Of a stretch of 24,869 bases of DNA, positions 1 through 7,710 are shown piece after piece. The notes under the pieces were generated by a model. That model worked only from the letters and a program-made list of their open reading frames with translations. It was not told where the DNA came from and searched no databases. Origin of the DNA: a virus; the IMG/VR virus record IMGVR_UViG_3300044712_001126, positions 1 to 24,869 of that record. One strand, given 5' to 3'. The first letter of the stretch is position 1, and every line of letters begins with the position of its first letter. Position numbers and translations under genes: made by a program.

Positions 1-300
1 GATCCTCCTCTGTGTTGGCATCTCCACCCAAAACGACAAATCCCCCGTTTTGGGGTCTTGCGACACATTGATCTCGGAGTCGGGGTAGTTCGCGTACACA
101 CTCCTCGCCACCCCTACGCTTTCCATGCCGGTCAGGCCCTGGATCTGGGTCAGGAATATGTGGACCAGCTTTCGCAGCCCCGCGTTTTCCTCTCGCAGAG
201 CTTTGGCGGACTCATCACCGCAACAGCGTTTGTACTTCTCGCCGCTGCCGCAAGGGCAAGGTTCATTCCTGCCCACCTTCTTTTCGTTCGTGGCAATCAT
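1..300 (-). CDS. SEC-C zinc-motif protein, C-terminus cut by window edge
   Basis: The visible 100 residues start at an ATG at 300, with GAGAGAGG a few bases upstream, and run off the left edge. Residues 10-27 form a SEC-C motif ([18 protein letters not shown]), the Cys/His zinc-binding module known from the SecA C-terminus and from many small bacterial and phage proteins. A short charged helix follows (about residues 30-60). The motif identifies a metal-binding or protein-interaction module, not an enzyme activity. It is the most downstream gene seen in the leftward head operon, 12 bp after the 109-aa gene, so a virion or assembly role is possible but unproven. Confidence 0.85.
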   Translation of the reverse strand, partial: MIATNEKKVGRNEPCPCGSGEKYKRCCGDESAKALREENAGLRKLVHIFLTQIQGLTGMESVGVARSVYANYPDSEINVSQDPKTGDLSFWVEMPTQRRI

Positions 301-312
301 GCTATGCCTCTC

Positions 313-642
313 TCACCCCGTCACAACGACTCGATGAATCGTCGTGGGGGAATGGAAAATCCTCTGTGCCTGGACGATCTGCCACACACCCCGCATGACG
401 ATCTCCTCGGCGCGGTCCGTGGCCTCTTCCTGCGTGTCCGCCTTCTCATCCAGCCAACCGGCCTCCAGATAGACCCGGAGATTGACCTTCTTGGCGGGAA
501 GGGCCTCTTTGGCTTCCCGCACCACGACAGGGGCCGGTTGCGGGCCGGGCCCGTCGTTCTCGGGAATCACGGTCAGGGTCGCCCCGGCTTGCCCGCCAAC
601 GTTGTCCATTTCACCACGGATATTCTTGGTCTTGCCTGCCAT
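313..642 (-). CDS. hypothetical protein, 109 aa, head operon
   Basis: ATG at 642 has AAGGAG about 8 nt upstream. I do not recognise the family. The N-terminal half is Gly/Pro/Ala-rich and low in complexity, the middle is charged, and the C-terminal third (DTQEEATDRAEEIVMRGV) looks helical. There is no signal peptide or membrane segment. It lies 19 bp after the scaffold-like gene and 12 bp before the SEC-C gene, in the same direction. Its place between scaffold and the unseen downstream head genes suggests a small structural or assembly factor; this is inference from position only. Confidence 0.7.
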   Translation of the reverse strand: MAGKTKNIRGEMDNVGGQAGATLTVIPENDGPGPQPAPVVVREAKEALPAKKVNLRVYLEAGWLDEKADTQEEATDRAEEIVMRGVWQIVQAQRIFHSPTTIHRVVVTG

Positions 643-661
643 CAGTCTTGCTCCTTCTGGG

Positions 662-1534
662 TTATCCTTGCATCAAAGCGGCACTGTTCGGCCACCGGGC
701 CTTCACGTCGATCTGCTCTCCCCCCTTGCCGCCGCTGCCGAAGGCGTTCGGGGAGCCGCCCGTGCCCATTTTCATCTGAGCCGCTTCGCGTAAGGCCCGC
801 AGAATGGGCAATTCGATGAAGCGATCTCCGTGCAGCGTTCGGGTGCGAAACTTCTCCCAACCCTCCGTGTCAATCACCCCGTCTTTGACGAACTGGGTCT
901 GCATGTACTGGATGACCCGCTTGATGCTGGCGTCGGCCACTTCCTTGTTTCCGCCACAGTCCTCATTCAGGAAGGTCTTGTAGTTGTTGTCGGCCATGCC
1001 CTGAATGACCCGGGTGCGGTGGTCGTTGAGCCGTTGTACCATGCCCAGTTGGACAGCGAGAACCTTCTTGGCCGTCTCCGTCGGCACTCCGTCCGCGTGC
1101 AGTAAAGCCCGGTACTCCTTCAGGGCCTGCTCGTCAATCGGCGTGCCCTCGGGAATCTCGAACTCATAACCCTCGGGGGTCTCGGGGACATTGGCGAACC
1201 GCCGCAGATGCTCCGGCTTCAGGATGCCTTTGAGCCGGTCGGTGATCTTCGACACTTCTGCGTCGGGCAACCCATCCAGAGAGTCCGGCACGCGGAAGGA
1301 CTGGCGGAACTGCTTCTGCAACTCGACATGCCCCTTCAAGGCGTCCTTGATCGTCTTGTACTTCGACAGGGTCTCCTTGCCGCCCTTGTCCTTGGCGAGG
1401 TCGGCGAAATCTGCTGTCGCGTCCAGCCAATGGGCCTGCGTGCCGCCTTCACCTGCACCACCTGCATCAGCCGTGCCACCGTCGCCACCGGCCCCGCCGT
1501 CTGCCGCATAGAAACACTTGACCGCGTAACTCAT
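662..1534 (-). CDS. putative capsid scaffolding protein
   Basis: 290 aa. The chosen ATG at 1534 overlaps the upstream stop as ATGA and has GGAGG about 8 nt upstream; an in-frame extension to 1603 lacks this support. Residues 12-30 are a Gly/Ala-rich low-complexity stretch. The rest is charged and helical, without cysteine-rich or membrane parts. The segment EGYEFEIPEGTPIDEQAL followed by a long helix is typical of scaffold-like proteins next to podovirus portals. It sits two genes downstream of the portal, the usual place for a scaffold before the capsid gene. The capsid gene itself is not in the window. Function comes from composition, motif and gene order. Confidence 0.62.
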   Translation of the reverse strand: MSYAVKCFYAADGGAGGDGGTADAGGAGEGGTQAHWLDATADFADLAKDKGGKETLSKYKTIKDALKGHVELQKQFRQSFRVPDSLDGLPDAEVSKITDRLKGILKPEHLRRFANVPETPEGYEFEIPEGTPIDEQALKEYRALLHADGVPTETAKKVLAVQLGMVQRLNDHRTRVIQGMADNNYKTFLNEDCGGNKEVADASIKRVIQYMQTQFVKDGVIDTEGWEKFRTRTLHGDRFIELPILRALREAAQMKMGTGGSPNAFGSGGKGGEQIDVKARWPNSAALMQG

Positions 1535-1776
1535 GCTTGTCCTCCATTCTTTCGAGATTCCTGCCTTGCCGTCGCCAAGATGGCTTCGGTTACGTTCTTC
1601 CACATCAGTTGTTGACCCTCATGGGTCGAAATCACTCGGACGATTCTTTGTAGGGCCTCATTGTGGGCGATGCGTTCCTGCTCGTTACTCAACGTGGTCA
1701 AGGCCTGAGCGACCTCGGCCTCCAAGGCCTCGGGGTAGGCGGAATACATCTCAATCAGTCGCTCACGGGAAATCAT
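1531..1776 (-). CDS. hypothetical protein, 81 aa, between portal and scaffold
   Basis: ATG at 1776 overlaps the portal stop (ATGA) and its own stop overlaps the scaffold start (ATGA), so it is translationally coupled on both sides. The protein is almost entirely helical and acidic in its first half (SRERLIEMYSAYPEALEAEV), with no Cys motif and no membrane segment. I do not recognise a family. Small helical proteins between portal and scaffold genes are common in podovirus-like head modules; a head-assembly role is plausible but unproven. Confidence 0.75.
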   Translation of the reverse strand: MISRERLIEMYSAYPEALEAEVAQALTTLSNEQERIAHNEALQRIVRVISTHEGQQLMWKNVTEAILATARQESRKNGGQA

Positions 1777-3518
1777 TTGGCCCCCATCATCGCCAAGGGG
1801 CTTTTCTTGTCGGTCGGGCCTTGGAGATTCTTCACCCCCTGAGCCATCTTCGGGGCGGCCTCAGCGATCTCCTGTTGAATGGCCCGCTGTTCTAGGGCCT
1901 GCTCCAGGGCCTTGTATTCGTCCTCGGGGACAATATCGGCTTGGGGGAAGCCTTCGCCCTCCAGGAAGCGTTCCAGGGCCGCAGCCCAGCGAACCTTGTT
2001 GACGACCCGGGGGTTGGACGCAAAGAACATCTGTGCCCCGGACAGGGCTCTGAGGGTCTTGAGGGAGTTGCGGTCCCGCTGCATGGCCATGCTCAAAAGG
2101 CCGATAAATTCCACGTCCATCTTGCCGTCGCCGTACTGCTGGACAATCGCCGGTGGCTCAGGTAGGCGGCCCCAAGGACTGGCGGGCTCGGCCATCAACT
2201 CGAAATCCATGAAGACGTCGTGGGTCGGTGCGAGCACCTGGTTCTCGTAGGTCTCGACCTGGGGGAACAATTGGCCCCGCTGCTCGGCGTCGGTCTTCAT
2301 CAGGGCGAACATGGTCTCCGGCTGTTGCTTGGCGTCCATGGCCTCGGTGACCGGCAAAAAGGTCCGGTAGTGGAAGTGCCGCCGCACGCTCTCGGCCAGC
2401 CGATCCGCGAAGTCCACCGCAATGTCATAGCGGGTCTTTCGCTCCAGATGGATGGGGGGTTGAGAGTATTCCTGCTCGGTGCGTGCCCAGTTGCCCCCGC
2501 CCGGCCCCATGTCCAGCAGCCCTTTGAGCGTCGCCATAGCCCACACCGGCGGCTTGACGGCCACTTCGGCCTCGCCGAACAGGGCCTCCCAAATAGCATT
2601 GTGCCCCCGGATGTCGTAGATGGCCCACCACGCCATCGTTCTGGAATAGACCTCGTGCCAGTTGCGGTGATAGTGCCACGTCGAGAAGGGGCGGGAGAAG
2701 TAGCCCGGCCCCATGTTGAGGGGCTTCAAAACCACCTGTTCATTCTCGCCTGCCGCGTCCAGGCAGATGAAATGCTCCAGCCAGGGATGGCTCTTCGCCA
2801 CGGGCTCGCGGAGGCCCTTGTAGATGCGGTCCCCGGCCCCGTAGATCACCTGAAGGTATTTGCTCTTGGCGTAGTGGTTGCCGTTGGCGAGCTGGTTCTT
2901 GATGGCCAGCGGGAGGTCTTTTTCGCCGAAGAAGTCCGCGGCCTCCATCGCGTTCCACTCGTGCAGGACGTGAATCGCGTTATCCATCCCAAAGATATCC
3001 CGATCCAGCCACACCGAGGCGTAATCGGGGACTTTGCAGATGATGCGGTCATTGGCCACGTCGTTCTGGAAAAGCATGGCGGGCGAGCCCACCGTACCCC
3101 CATCGAGGGTGAATTGGCCCATGACGTCGTGATAGTTGCTGCGACGATACACGGCTGTCATATGGTCGGCCATGTCCTGGCAGTAGCGATTGACCTCGTC
3201 ATTGCCCTTGAAACTGATGCCGAATCGGCGGTCGGGCTCGGGGACTTGTTCCCGAAACCACTCGCCCCGGCGGGAAATCATATTCCCTTGAAAGCCCCGC
3301 TGCCAGACCAACGCGGCATGGGGACCGGTCCCCTCGACAATCGAGCTCCCTTCAAAGGCCCCCTCCATCTTTTGGCCTGTCTGCCCGCGCACCAGATCGG
3401 GCCGCAGATATTGGGCGATGACGTCTCTTTGGGCGTCGTAGGCCTGCCGCCGCTGGACGTAGTCGCCGTGGCGTCCCTGTATCCGCTGCCAGAGGTTTTG
3501 TTGGTCGTAGGCGGTCAT
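1773..3518 (-). CDS. head-to-tail connector (portal) protein, T7-like
   Basis: 581 aa. ATG at 3518 forms an ATGA overlap with the upstream stop and has GGAG about 10 nt upstream; extension to 3560 is possible but less likely. The N-terminus (MTAYDQQNLWQRIQGRHGDY) and the body, rich in Trp, Tyr and Asp with segments such as GSPAMLFQNDVANDRII and SRTMAWWAIYDIRG, match the podovirus head-to-tail connecting protein family (PF12236). In that family twelve copies form the ring through which DNA is packaged and the tail attaches. Length fits the family (about 500-600 aa). The C-terminal 60 residues are Gln/Glu/Ala-rich and probably helical. The nearby terminase genes fit a packaging module. Confidence 0.88.
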   Translation of the reverse strand: MTAYDQQNLWQRIQGRHGDYVQRRQAYDAQRDVIAQYLRPDLVRGQTGQKMEGAFEGSSIVEGTGPHAALVWQRGFQGNMISRRGEWFREQVPEPDRRFGISFKGNDEVNRYCQDMADHMTAVYRRSNYHDVMGQFTLDGGTVGSPAMLFQNDVANDRIICKVPDYASVWLDRDIFGMDNAIHVLHEWNAMEAADFFGEKDLPLAIKNQLANGNHYAKSKYLQVIYGAGDRIYKGLREPVAKSHPWLEHFICLDAAGENEQVVLKPLNMGPGYFSRPFSTWHYHRNWHEVYSRTMAWWAIYDIRGHNAIWEALFGEAEVAVKPPVWAMATLKGLLDMGPGGGNWARTEQEYSQPPIHLERKTRYDIAVDFADRLAESVRRHFHYRTFLPVTEAMDAKQQPETMFALMKTDAEQRGQLFPQVETYENQVLAPTHDVFMDFELMAEPASPWGRLPEPPAIVQQYGDGKMDVEFIGLLSMAMQRDRNSLKTLRALSGAQMFFASNPRVVNKVRWAAALERFLEGEGFPQADIVPEDEYKALEQALEQRAIQQEIAEAAPKMAQGVKNLQGPTDKKSPLAMMGAK

Positions 3519-3709
3519 CTCGGGGGCTCCGGCAGGGGTTGCCAGTGGGTAGGATTGCACAGCCCGTACTCATCGGCGTCCCATTCATTGTCGGGGAGTA
3601 GCCGTGCTATGAACATGCCATGCTTCGGGCCATAGATCATGTTGGGCGCGTACACCAGCACAGGCACCTTCCGCACCGGCAATCGTTCATCTACGGATAT
3701 CCATGCCAT
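3515..3709 (-). CDS. DUF551-like small protein
   Basis: 64 aa, from ATG at 3709 to a stop overlapping the portal start. The pattern WISVDERLP near the N-terminus, VLVY in the middle and THWQPLPEPP at the C-terminus is the signature of DUF551 (PF04448), a small phage and prophage protein family of unknown function. The Shine-Dalgarno is weak (GGGG about 9 nt upstream), but the upstream stop is only 3 nt away, so reinitiation is likely. DUF551 genes usually sit in early or accessory parts of phage genomes, so a copy between terminase and portal is slightly unusual. Confidence 0.82.
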   Translation of the reverse strand: MAWISVDERLPVRKVPVLVYAPNMIYGPKHGMFIARLLPDNEWDADEYGLCNPTHWQPLPEPPR

Positions 3710-3712
3710 ACT

Positions 3713-3925
3713 CTAGAGCCCCAGCTTTCCGGCGGCCCCGAGCCGCAGATCCTCATCCTTGAACACCTGAGCGGCAGGGCGATACTTCTTGCGGCTCTTG
3801 GTCAGTTCTTCGCCCGGCGTCACCGGAATAGGAGCTACCCCAGGCGTCTTGGGGGTCGGGGCCTTCTTCTTGAGGAAGCCCAGAAAGGTCGTCTTCTCCA
3901 GCAACTCCATCGGGTCCATGCCCAT
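3713..3925 (-). CDS. hypothetical protein, 70 aa, Pro/Lys-rich
   Basis: ATG at 3925 overlaps the terminase stop as TAATG and the gene ends 3 nt before the next start. After a short helix (ELLEKTTFLGFLKKK) comes a proline-rich linker (PTPKTPGVAPIPVTPG) and a basic C-terminus (SRKKYRPAAQVFKDEDLRLG). I do not recognise it. Small proteins with this layout, a helix plus Pro linker plus charged tail, are frequent between terminase and portal genes in podovirus-like phages. A structural or packaging accessory role is inference from position. An alternative upstream start at 4180 would overlap the terminase deeply and is rejected. Confidence 0.7.
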   Translation of the reverse strand: MGMDPMELLEKTTFLGFLKKKAPTPKTPGVAPIPVTPGEELTKSRKKYRPAAQVFKDEDLRLGAAGKLGL

Positions 3926-5589
3926 TATGCCCGCCCCCTGTTGAATCGCCCCCAGGTGCCGTAGGGGGAAGTATTGCCGCCCGCATAGGCTGCCGCCACA
4001 ACGCGGCTGTCGCCGATGTACTCGCCGCCGATGGTCCCAAAGCGATACTGAACTGCCAGATGTCTCAGAGCGTCCATCATATGCCGATGGGGCGTCTGGG
4101 CGGGCTGATTGTGGTAGGCGGGCTGGTCCTCGGTGCTCAATCGCTCGTTCTTCTGCTTGCCGTAGCCCTTGGCGGCCCACAGGAGCGTTCCGGCCCCCTG
4201 CTCATCGATGTCGAGCAAAGGCCAGATGAACCGCACCGCTTCAATCCCATCCTCGAAGGAGATTTTTGGTACGGCGTGGAAATTGAACCCCAGCCCCCGC
4301 AACACGTCCCGGGTGGTCTTGCCGCTGGCGGTGAAACTCTGCTTGTTGCTGCCCTCCAAATCAGGCCCGGCGTAATGGTCCTTGCCCCAGACATAGGGCA
4401 TGGCCTGCATGCTCTTGGCCAGCCCCATCGCCCCCCGGCCATCGACGGGGACCGTACCGCCCCGGCTGGCAGACTCACCGGCGTTGTCCCAGTAGTCGTT
4501 GATGATCCTGATGCGGCCCCGGATGAACTGAGCATCGAAAGCCGCTGTCCAGACATCACCCGTGTCGGCGAAGCGATAGACGGGAAAAGCCGGATCGTAG
4601 GGATAGGGGCCGATCCGCTGGGTCCTGCGGGCCGCAGCCAGCTCCCCGCCGTAGTACGTGCCCTCTTTGGTCGTGGGGAACGCCCCGCGAACGCGAATCA
4701 GCCAGCCATCGGAGCCCTTGCGATAGCGTTTGAGAATGGTCTGTTCAAAGTCTCTTCCGGCTACCCCGGGAATGACCTCGCGGCCCTCCTGATAGTTCGG
4801 GGTGTCCAGGACCGAGACGGGGACTACGTGCCAGCCCTGATCGCTCATGTAGGGCTCGGAGGACGTCTCCAGTTGGTCGAGCTTGCCGTCCAGTCGACAG
4901 GCGGCCGCAAACTCGCTCTCCGGGTCCGTGGGGTTGCCGATGGCCAGCACTTTGCACCGCTCGTTGACCACCAGACCTTCCATCACGGTGCGCCAGATCT
5001 GCGACAGGATGCCGCACGCCTCATCCAGGATCGCCAAGACCCATTCGTTGTGCCAGCCCTGCATCTTGGAGCTATGCTCGGTCGCCGAATCGGGGGAGGT
5101 CGAAAAGCCGATGGCGAAATTCAACTCCCAACACGTCCGCTCTTCGGGGGACAGACTGTCCAGAATGGCCGCATTGGGCTTGCAGTCCCAGAGGGTCTGA
5201 TTGATGGTCCCACCCAGAGGGATGCGGGAGCCCACGAACGAGGCGTGGATATGCCGCCAGAGTTGATTCTTGACTTGATTGTCCGAGGGGGCCGTGGTCA
5301 AGACGGTAGACGGCTGGAAACAGGTCTTGAACCAGGGGACGATCACCCGGCCCGCCCCGAAGGTCTTGGAGACGCTGTGGCCGGCCGGCACGGCGGTCAA
5401 CTGGTAGTCCCGCACGCTCTCAGCGACCGCCCGCATCTTGCTCCAGATGTGCTTCGGCTGGACGCCTAGGACGTTCACGGCAAAGCCCACCGGGTCTTGG
5501 CGGTAGGCAATCATCTGGGACCAGATGCCCGCCATCTCGGCCCGGTCGCTTACGGAGAGCCTGTCCAGGGCTTTAGTCGGTAGTGCCAT
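3925..5589 (-). CDS. terL: terminase large subunit
   Basis: 554 aa from ATG at 5589. It would be the DNA-packaging motor: ATPase plus headful or site-specific nuclease. An ATPase-type Walker A-like loop is seen at residues 67-76 (PAGHSVSKT; variant but usual in this terminase branch) and Walker B with the catalytic acid at 184-191 (VLAILDEA). The nuclease half has an acidic site at 340-345 (FADTGD), D410 (GPDLEGSNK) and D506 in the C-terminal HRHMMDALRH helix. Length fits the family. The start is uncertain: 5589 has only a weak GGTG, and ATG 5637 adds 16 unlikely hydrophobic residues. It overlaps the small-subunit stop by 17 nt. Confidence 0.92.
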   Translation of the reverse strand: MALPTKALDRLSVSDRAEMAGIWSQMIAYRQDPVGFAVNVLGVQPKHIWSKMRAVAESVRDYQLTAVPAGHSVSKTFGAGRVIVPWFKTCFQPSTVLTTAPSDNQVKNQLWRHIHASFVGSRIPLGGTINQTLWDCKPNAAILDSLSPEERTCWELNFAIGFSTSPDSATEHSSKMQGWHNEWVLAILDEACGILSQIWRTVMEGLVVNERCKVLAIGNPTDPESEFAAACRLDGKLDQLETSSEPYMSDQGWHVVPVSVLDTPNYQEGREVIPGVAGRDFEQTILKRYRKGSDGWLIRVRGAFPTTKEGTYYGGELAAARRTQRIGPYPYDPAFPVYRFADTGDVWTAAFDAQFIRGRIRIINDYWDNAGESASRGGTVPVDGRGAMGLAKSMQAMPYVWGKDHYAGPDLEGSNKQSFTASGKTTRDVLRGLGFNFHAVPKISFEDGIEAVRFIWPLLDIDEQGAGTLLWAAKGYGKQKNERLSTEDQPAYHNQPAQTPHRHMMDALRHLAVQYRFGTIGGEYIGDSRVVAAAYAGGNTSPYGTWGRFNRGRA

Positions 5590-6079
5590 CGCGAGCACCA
5601 CGCATAATAGCCGCAATATCTGCGAGGCTTTGCACATTCAGGTCGAGTTCCTTCTTGTCCCGCCACACTTTGGGCCGGCGGTTCTTGAGCCAGAAGATCA
5701 TCGCCGTGGGGTCCGGCGGATAATGCTTGATGATCGGCGTCAGGGTTACTGAGCCCTCGTAATTGGACACATGCACATCAGGGACGCTGTAGCCGGTGGC
5801 CCGCTCGAACAGACTCCGCTCCACTTTGTCGTCGGAAATGGCCTTGGCCTTTTTGATGGAGGCGAGAAAGTCAGGATACCGCTTGTACCAGTTCTTCACC
5901 GTCTGCTCATCCACCCCGAACATCTCTGCAACCTGTTCATCGGTGAATGGTGCGTTGATCTCGGCTTGAACCTTGACTGTTTGAGGATAGGTCTTGCGGT
6001 ACTTTGTGGGTCTGCCGCTCCGTCGCTTGGTAGTCGCGGCCTTTTTCGTTGCCCCTTTTTCTCCTGCGTCTCCAACCAT
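5573..6079 (-). CDS. terS: terminase small subunit (HTH)
   Basis: 168 aa from ATG at 6079. A basic N-terminus (KRRSGRPTKYRKTY) precedes a helix-turn-helix at about residues 45-66 (TDEQVAEMFGVDEQTVKNW), then a second helical region and the segment AMIFWLKNRRPKVWRDKKE, a hallmark of phage small terminases that recognise DNA and recruit the large subunit. It lies directly upstream of terL with a 17-nt overlap. The start is doubtful: neither ATG 6079 nor the in-frame TTG at 6115 has a good Shine-Dalgarno, and the TTG is the first base of a TTGACA that could be a -35 box. It is the first gene of the leftward head operon. Confidence 0.85.
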   Translation of the reverse strand: MVGDAGEKGATKKAATTKRRSGRPTKYRKTYPQTVKVQAEINAPFTDEQVAEMFGVDEQTVKNWYKRYPDFLASIKKAKAISDDKVERSLFERATGYSVPDVHVSNYEGSVTLTPIIKHYPPDPTAMIFWLKNRRPKVWRDKKELDLNVQSLADIAAIMRGARDGTTD

Positions 6080-6086
6080 GATGGCG

Positions 6087-6115
6087 GGAATAACACTATC
6101 TGGCTGGTTTGTCAA
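6087..6115 (-). promoter_or_regulatory. possible weak promoter for the packaging operon
   Basis: On the minus strand TTGACA (6115-6110) is followed after 17 nt by TATTCC (6092-6087). The -35 is perfect but the -10 matches only 3 of 6. If used, transcription would begin next to the ATG at 6079 and give a leaderless small-terminase mRNA. Confidence 0.25.
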
Positions 6116-6279
6116 GAGAAATCCGGCAGAGGGACGGGGGATTTTAACAGTATCGTGCTATTCTGCTGTTTTTGTCTGATTATCTGTATTTTACTATAGA
6201 CATAGAGATGGTATGCCGATATAGTATGTGTAGTGATTGACAACCAAACAAGGGAACATCAGGAACGGGAGGACAGACA
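6116..6279. promoter_or_regulatory. divergent intergenic region between packaging operon and small-gene operon
   Basis: These 164 bp separate the leftward terminase genes from the rightward small genes. The stretch 6140-6250 is much richer in A+T than its surroundings, as expected for promoters. A rightward promoter candidate is listed separately. TTGACA at 6237-6242 has no -10 box at the right distance on the plus strand. No late-promoter sequence that I can recognise was seen for the minus strand. Confidence 0.6.
6172..6200 (+). promoter_or_regulatory. sigma70-like promoter for the 6280 operon
   Basis: TTGTCT (6172-6177), a 17-nt spacer and TATAGA (6195-6200) on the plus strand, in an A+T-rich stretch 80 bp before the first gene at 6280. 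Each box matches the consensus at 4 of 6. It is the best candidate in the region for transcription of the rightward small genes. Confidence 0.4.
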
Positions 6280-6477
6280 ATGGCAATGAGAATCAAATAC
6301 GAGATTCAGCAGGACAACGCGAATTGCTGGCGGGTCATTCGTACTGGTCTGGATGGTGTTCGCCGGGCATGGGACTGTCCGCCGTGCGCAACCAAGACTG
6401 AGGCCCGCGAGGTCATCCGGCAGGCGCGTGATACTGACCGCGAGGAATACAAGCGGCTCGGGGTGAACGGTATTTGA
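6280..6477 (+). CDS. hypothetical protein, 65 aa
   Basis: First gene of the rightward small-gene operon. ATG at 6280 has a strong GGGAGGA at -14 in the context GGAGGACAGACAATG, a leader sequence that recurs before other genes in this window. The protein looks like a small alpha/beta fold: KYEIQQDNANCWRVIRTG (strands), then WDCPPCATKTEAREVIRQARD (helix). The layout of strands followed by a KTEAREV helix resembles the DUF2188-type fold of the next gene, so the two could be distant relatives. Two nearby cysteines (CPPC) may bind metal. Function unknown. Confidence 0.75.
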   Translation: MAMRIKYEIQQDNANCWRVIRTGLDGVRRAWDCPPCATKTEAREVIRQARDTDREEYKRLGVNGI

Positions 6478-6533
6478 AGTGCTGGCCAAGGTGGTCAGCC
6501 GGGACAGAAACCCAGATTATGAGAGGTGAGACG

Positions 6534-6710
6534 ATGGCAAAGAAAAGCACGCGACAGGTAGGAGTGTACACCGTGCAGGAACACAATATGGTGGTCCCCG
6601 ACGGCAAGAAAGTCTGGTTGGTCAAAGACGCGAACGGCAAGACGGTCCATAGCTCGCAGTCGAAAACTGACGCGATTGAGTGGGCCAAAGAGGCTTCCGG
6701 TAGGTATTGA
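6534..6710 (+). CDS. DUF2188-like protein, 58 aa
   Basis: Start ATG 6534 has GAGAGGTGAG upstream. The central pattern HNMVVPDGKKVWLVKDANG, followed by SSQSKTDAIEWAKE, matches DUF2188 (PF09954): a short beta-meander and one helix with the usual VVP...W.VK...S...T..EA...A signature. The family is small, widespread in bacteria and phages, and of unknown function. The gene stands alone with its own RBS and a 56-nt gap on the left. Confidence 0.75.
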   Translation: MAKKSTRQVGVYTVQEHNMVVPDGKKVWLVKDANGKTVHSSQSKTDAIEWAKEASGRY

Positions 6711-6746
6711 TTCCCCCGCCCTACGGGGCACAGGGAGATTGAGAGT

Positions 6747-7010
6747 ATGATCCTCTATGAACTTGACGCGCCGCCCGGCGACATCGAGGGCGAACCAACA
6801 GAGGAGTATTTTACCTCACTACATGAGGCTTCGCGCAGACGGGCAGAGATAATCCAAGAATACAGCCGTGACGGCGGGTGTCCGCCAAGCGGGTGCCTCC
6901 GCATTGACCGCGTAGTGGTAGCCAAGCTACCGGCCCGCAAGCTGGCCATGAGACTGCTCAACCGTAGTGGGTGGTGCGAGAAAAGGGAAACCGTTGTTCC
7001 TGAACTCTAA
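6747..7010 (+). CDS. hypothetical protein, 87 aa
   Basis: ATG 6747 follows AGGGAG at a good distance. The sequence starts with a strand (MILYELDAPPGD), has an acidic loop, a helix (SLHEASRRRAEIIQEYSRD) and a second strand (IDRVVVAKLPARKLAMRLLN). Three cysteines are present, not in a recognisable zinc pattern. I do not recognise the family. It is the third of seven small rightward genes that look like early accessory genes; no further function can be supported. Confidence 0.7.
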   Translation: MILYELDAPPGDIEGEPTEEYFTSLHEASRRRAEIIQEYSRDGGCPPSGCLRIDRVVVAKLPARKLAMRLLNRSGWCEKRETVVPEL

Positions 7011-7046
7011 ATTGACTGACCGCCCGCGAGGGCAAGGAGTGAGACC

Positions 7047-7388
7047 ATGACAGCAAAGCATACACCGGGACCGTGGGAGGTCGTATACGTACACGGCTGG
7101 GCCATCGGCGTCGGGACCTGCGCCGCAGAGTGCGGGTCCGTGACCGTATTTGAAATGATCGGAAACACCCTCACAAAAGATGTGCAGGACAAGGAAAGCC
7201 ACCGCAGAACGTGCGAGGCCAAAGCCCGCCTGATCGCCGCCGCGCCGAAGCTGGCGAAAGACCTGAAAGCCCTTCTGGGCTACCTCGGCCGCTTGAACGA
7301 CGCCAGCAATGAAGGTGGGATACTGCTCTGCGACGAGGTAGATCAGGCCATCACCGACCTCCGTGACGCCGGATTGGAGACCCCATGA
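7047..7388 (+). CDS. TPGPW-type phage protein of unknown function
   Basis: 113 aa; ATG 7047 has a GAG-type RBS (AAGGAGTGAG) upstream. The N-terminus HTPGPWEVV and the segment CEAKARLIAAAPKLAKDLKALL match a very common phage and prophage protein type with the signature TPGPW near the start and EANARLIAAAP...L near the end. The first half is probably a beta-sheet, the second half helical. No biochemical role is established for this family as far as I know. The stop overlaps the start of the next gene as ATGA. Confidence 0.8.
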   Translation: MTAKHTPGPWEVVYVHGWAIGVGTCAAECGSVTVFEMIGNTLTKDVQDKESHRRTCEAKARLIAAAPKLAKDLKALLGYLGRLNDASNEGGILLCDEVDQAITDLRDAGLETP

Positions 7389-7522
7389 TAACCCTCTATC
7401 TCATTGCCGTGGCCGTGGTGGTGGTTCTGTCGGCCCTGTGGGGCTACTGGCAGGCCTGGGGCCGCGACGATTGGCTCGATGGCCAGGTGTTCAAAGACCC
7501 GCAGAGACGATTCAGGAGGTAA
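7385..7522 (+). CDS. single-pass membrane peptide, 45 aa
   Basis: Starts inside the previous stop (ATGA). Residues 2-22 (ITLYLIAVAVVVVLSALWGYW) form one clear membrane segment; the tail is short, with acidic residues and a basic end (DPQRRFRR), suggesting the tail faces the cytoplasm or periplasm depending on insertion. The last codons contain the AGGAGGT that serves as the next gene's RBS. Too short for family assignment; small membrane peptides of this type are common among early phage genes. Confidence 0.65.
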   Translation: MITLYLIAVAVVVVLSALWGYWQAWGRDDWLDGQVFKDPQRRFRR

Positions 7523-7526
7523 AACC

Positions 7527-7706
7527 GTGGATACCGCAGCAGTAAAACGCAAGGCCCTCCGGCGAGCCCGGAGCATCATCAAGAAGGAAGGGTATCGGCT
7601 GGTCCTCAGTGAAGATGGCTGGACCGCTACCGTCAACACGATCCGCAGCAAGTACAATTTCCGCACCGCGACCGCCATTCTGTGGTGCCTCTTGTGGGAG
7701 GACTGA
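7527..7706 (+). CDS. small basic hypothetical protein, 59 aa, GTG start
   Basis: GTG at 7527 has a perfect AGGAGGT six nucleotides upstream, which decides this start over longer in-frame possibilities. The N-terminal third is strongly basic (KRKALRRARSIIKKEGYRL), followed by two predicted strands (VLSEDGWTATVN) and a helix (TATAILWCLLWED). It could bind nucleic acid, but no known fold is recognised. It is 4 nt from the preceding stop and 4 nt from the following start. Confidence 0.65.
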   Translation: MDTAAVKRKALRRARSIIKKEGYRLVLSEDGWTATVNTIRSKYNFRTATAILWCLLWED

Positions 7707-7710
7707 GCCG

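Noticed and set aside
4060-5469. Long open frame (469 codons) on the plus strand opposite the large terminase gene; similar ones at 2220-3635, 8762-9760 and 12855-13868
   Set aside because: They mirror clear genes with motifs on the minus strand and have no RBS or recognisable domains; long antisense frames are expected at this G+C content.
6237-6242. Perfect TTGACA before gene 6280
   Set aside because: No -10-like hexamer at 16-18 nt; the transcript start would also fall too near the RBS.
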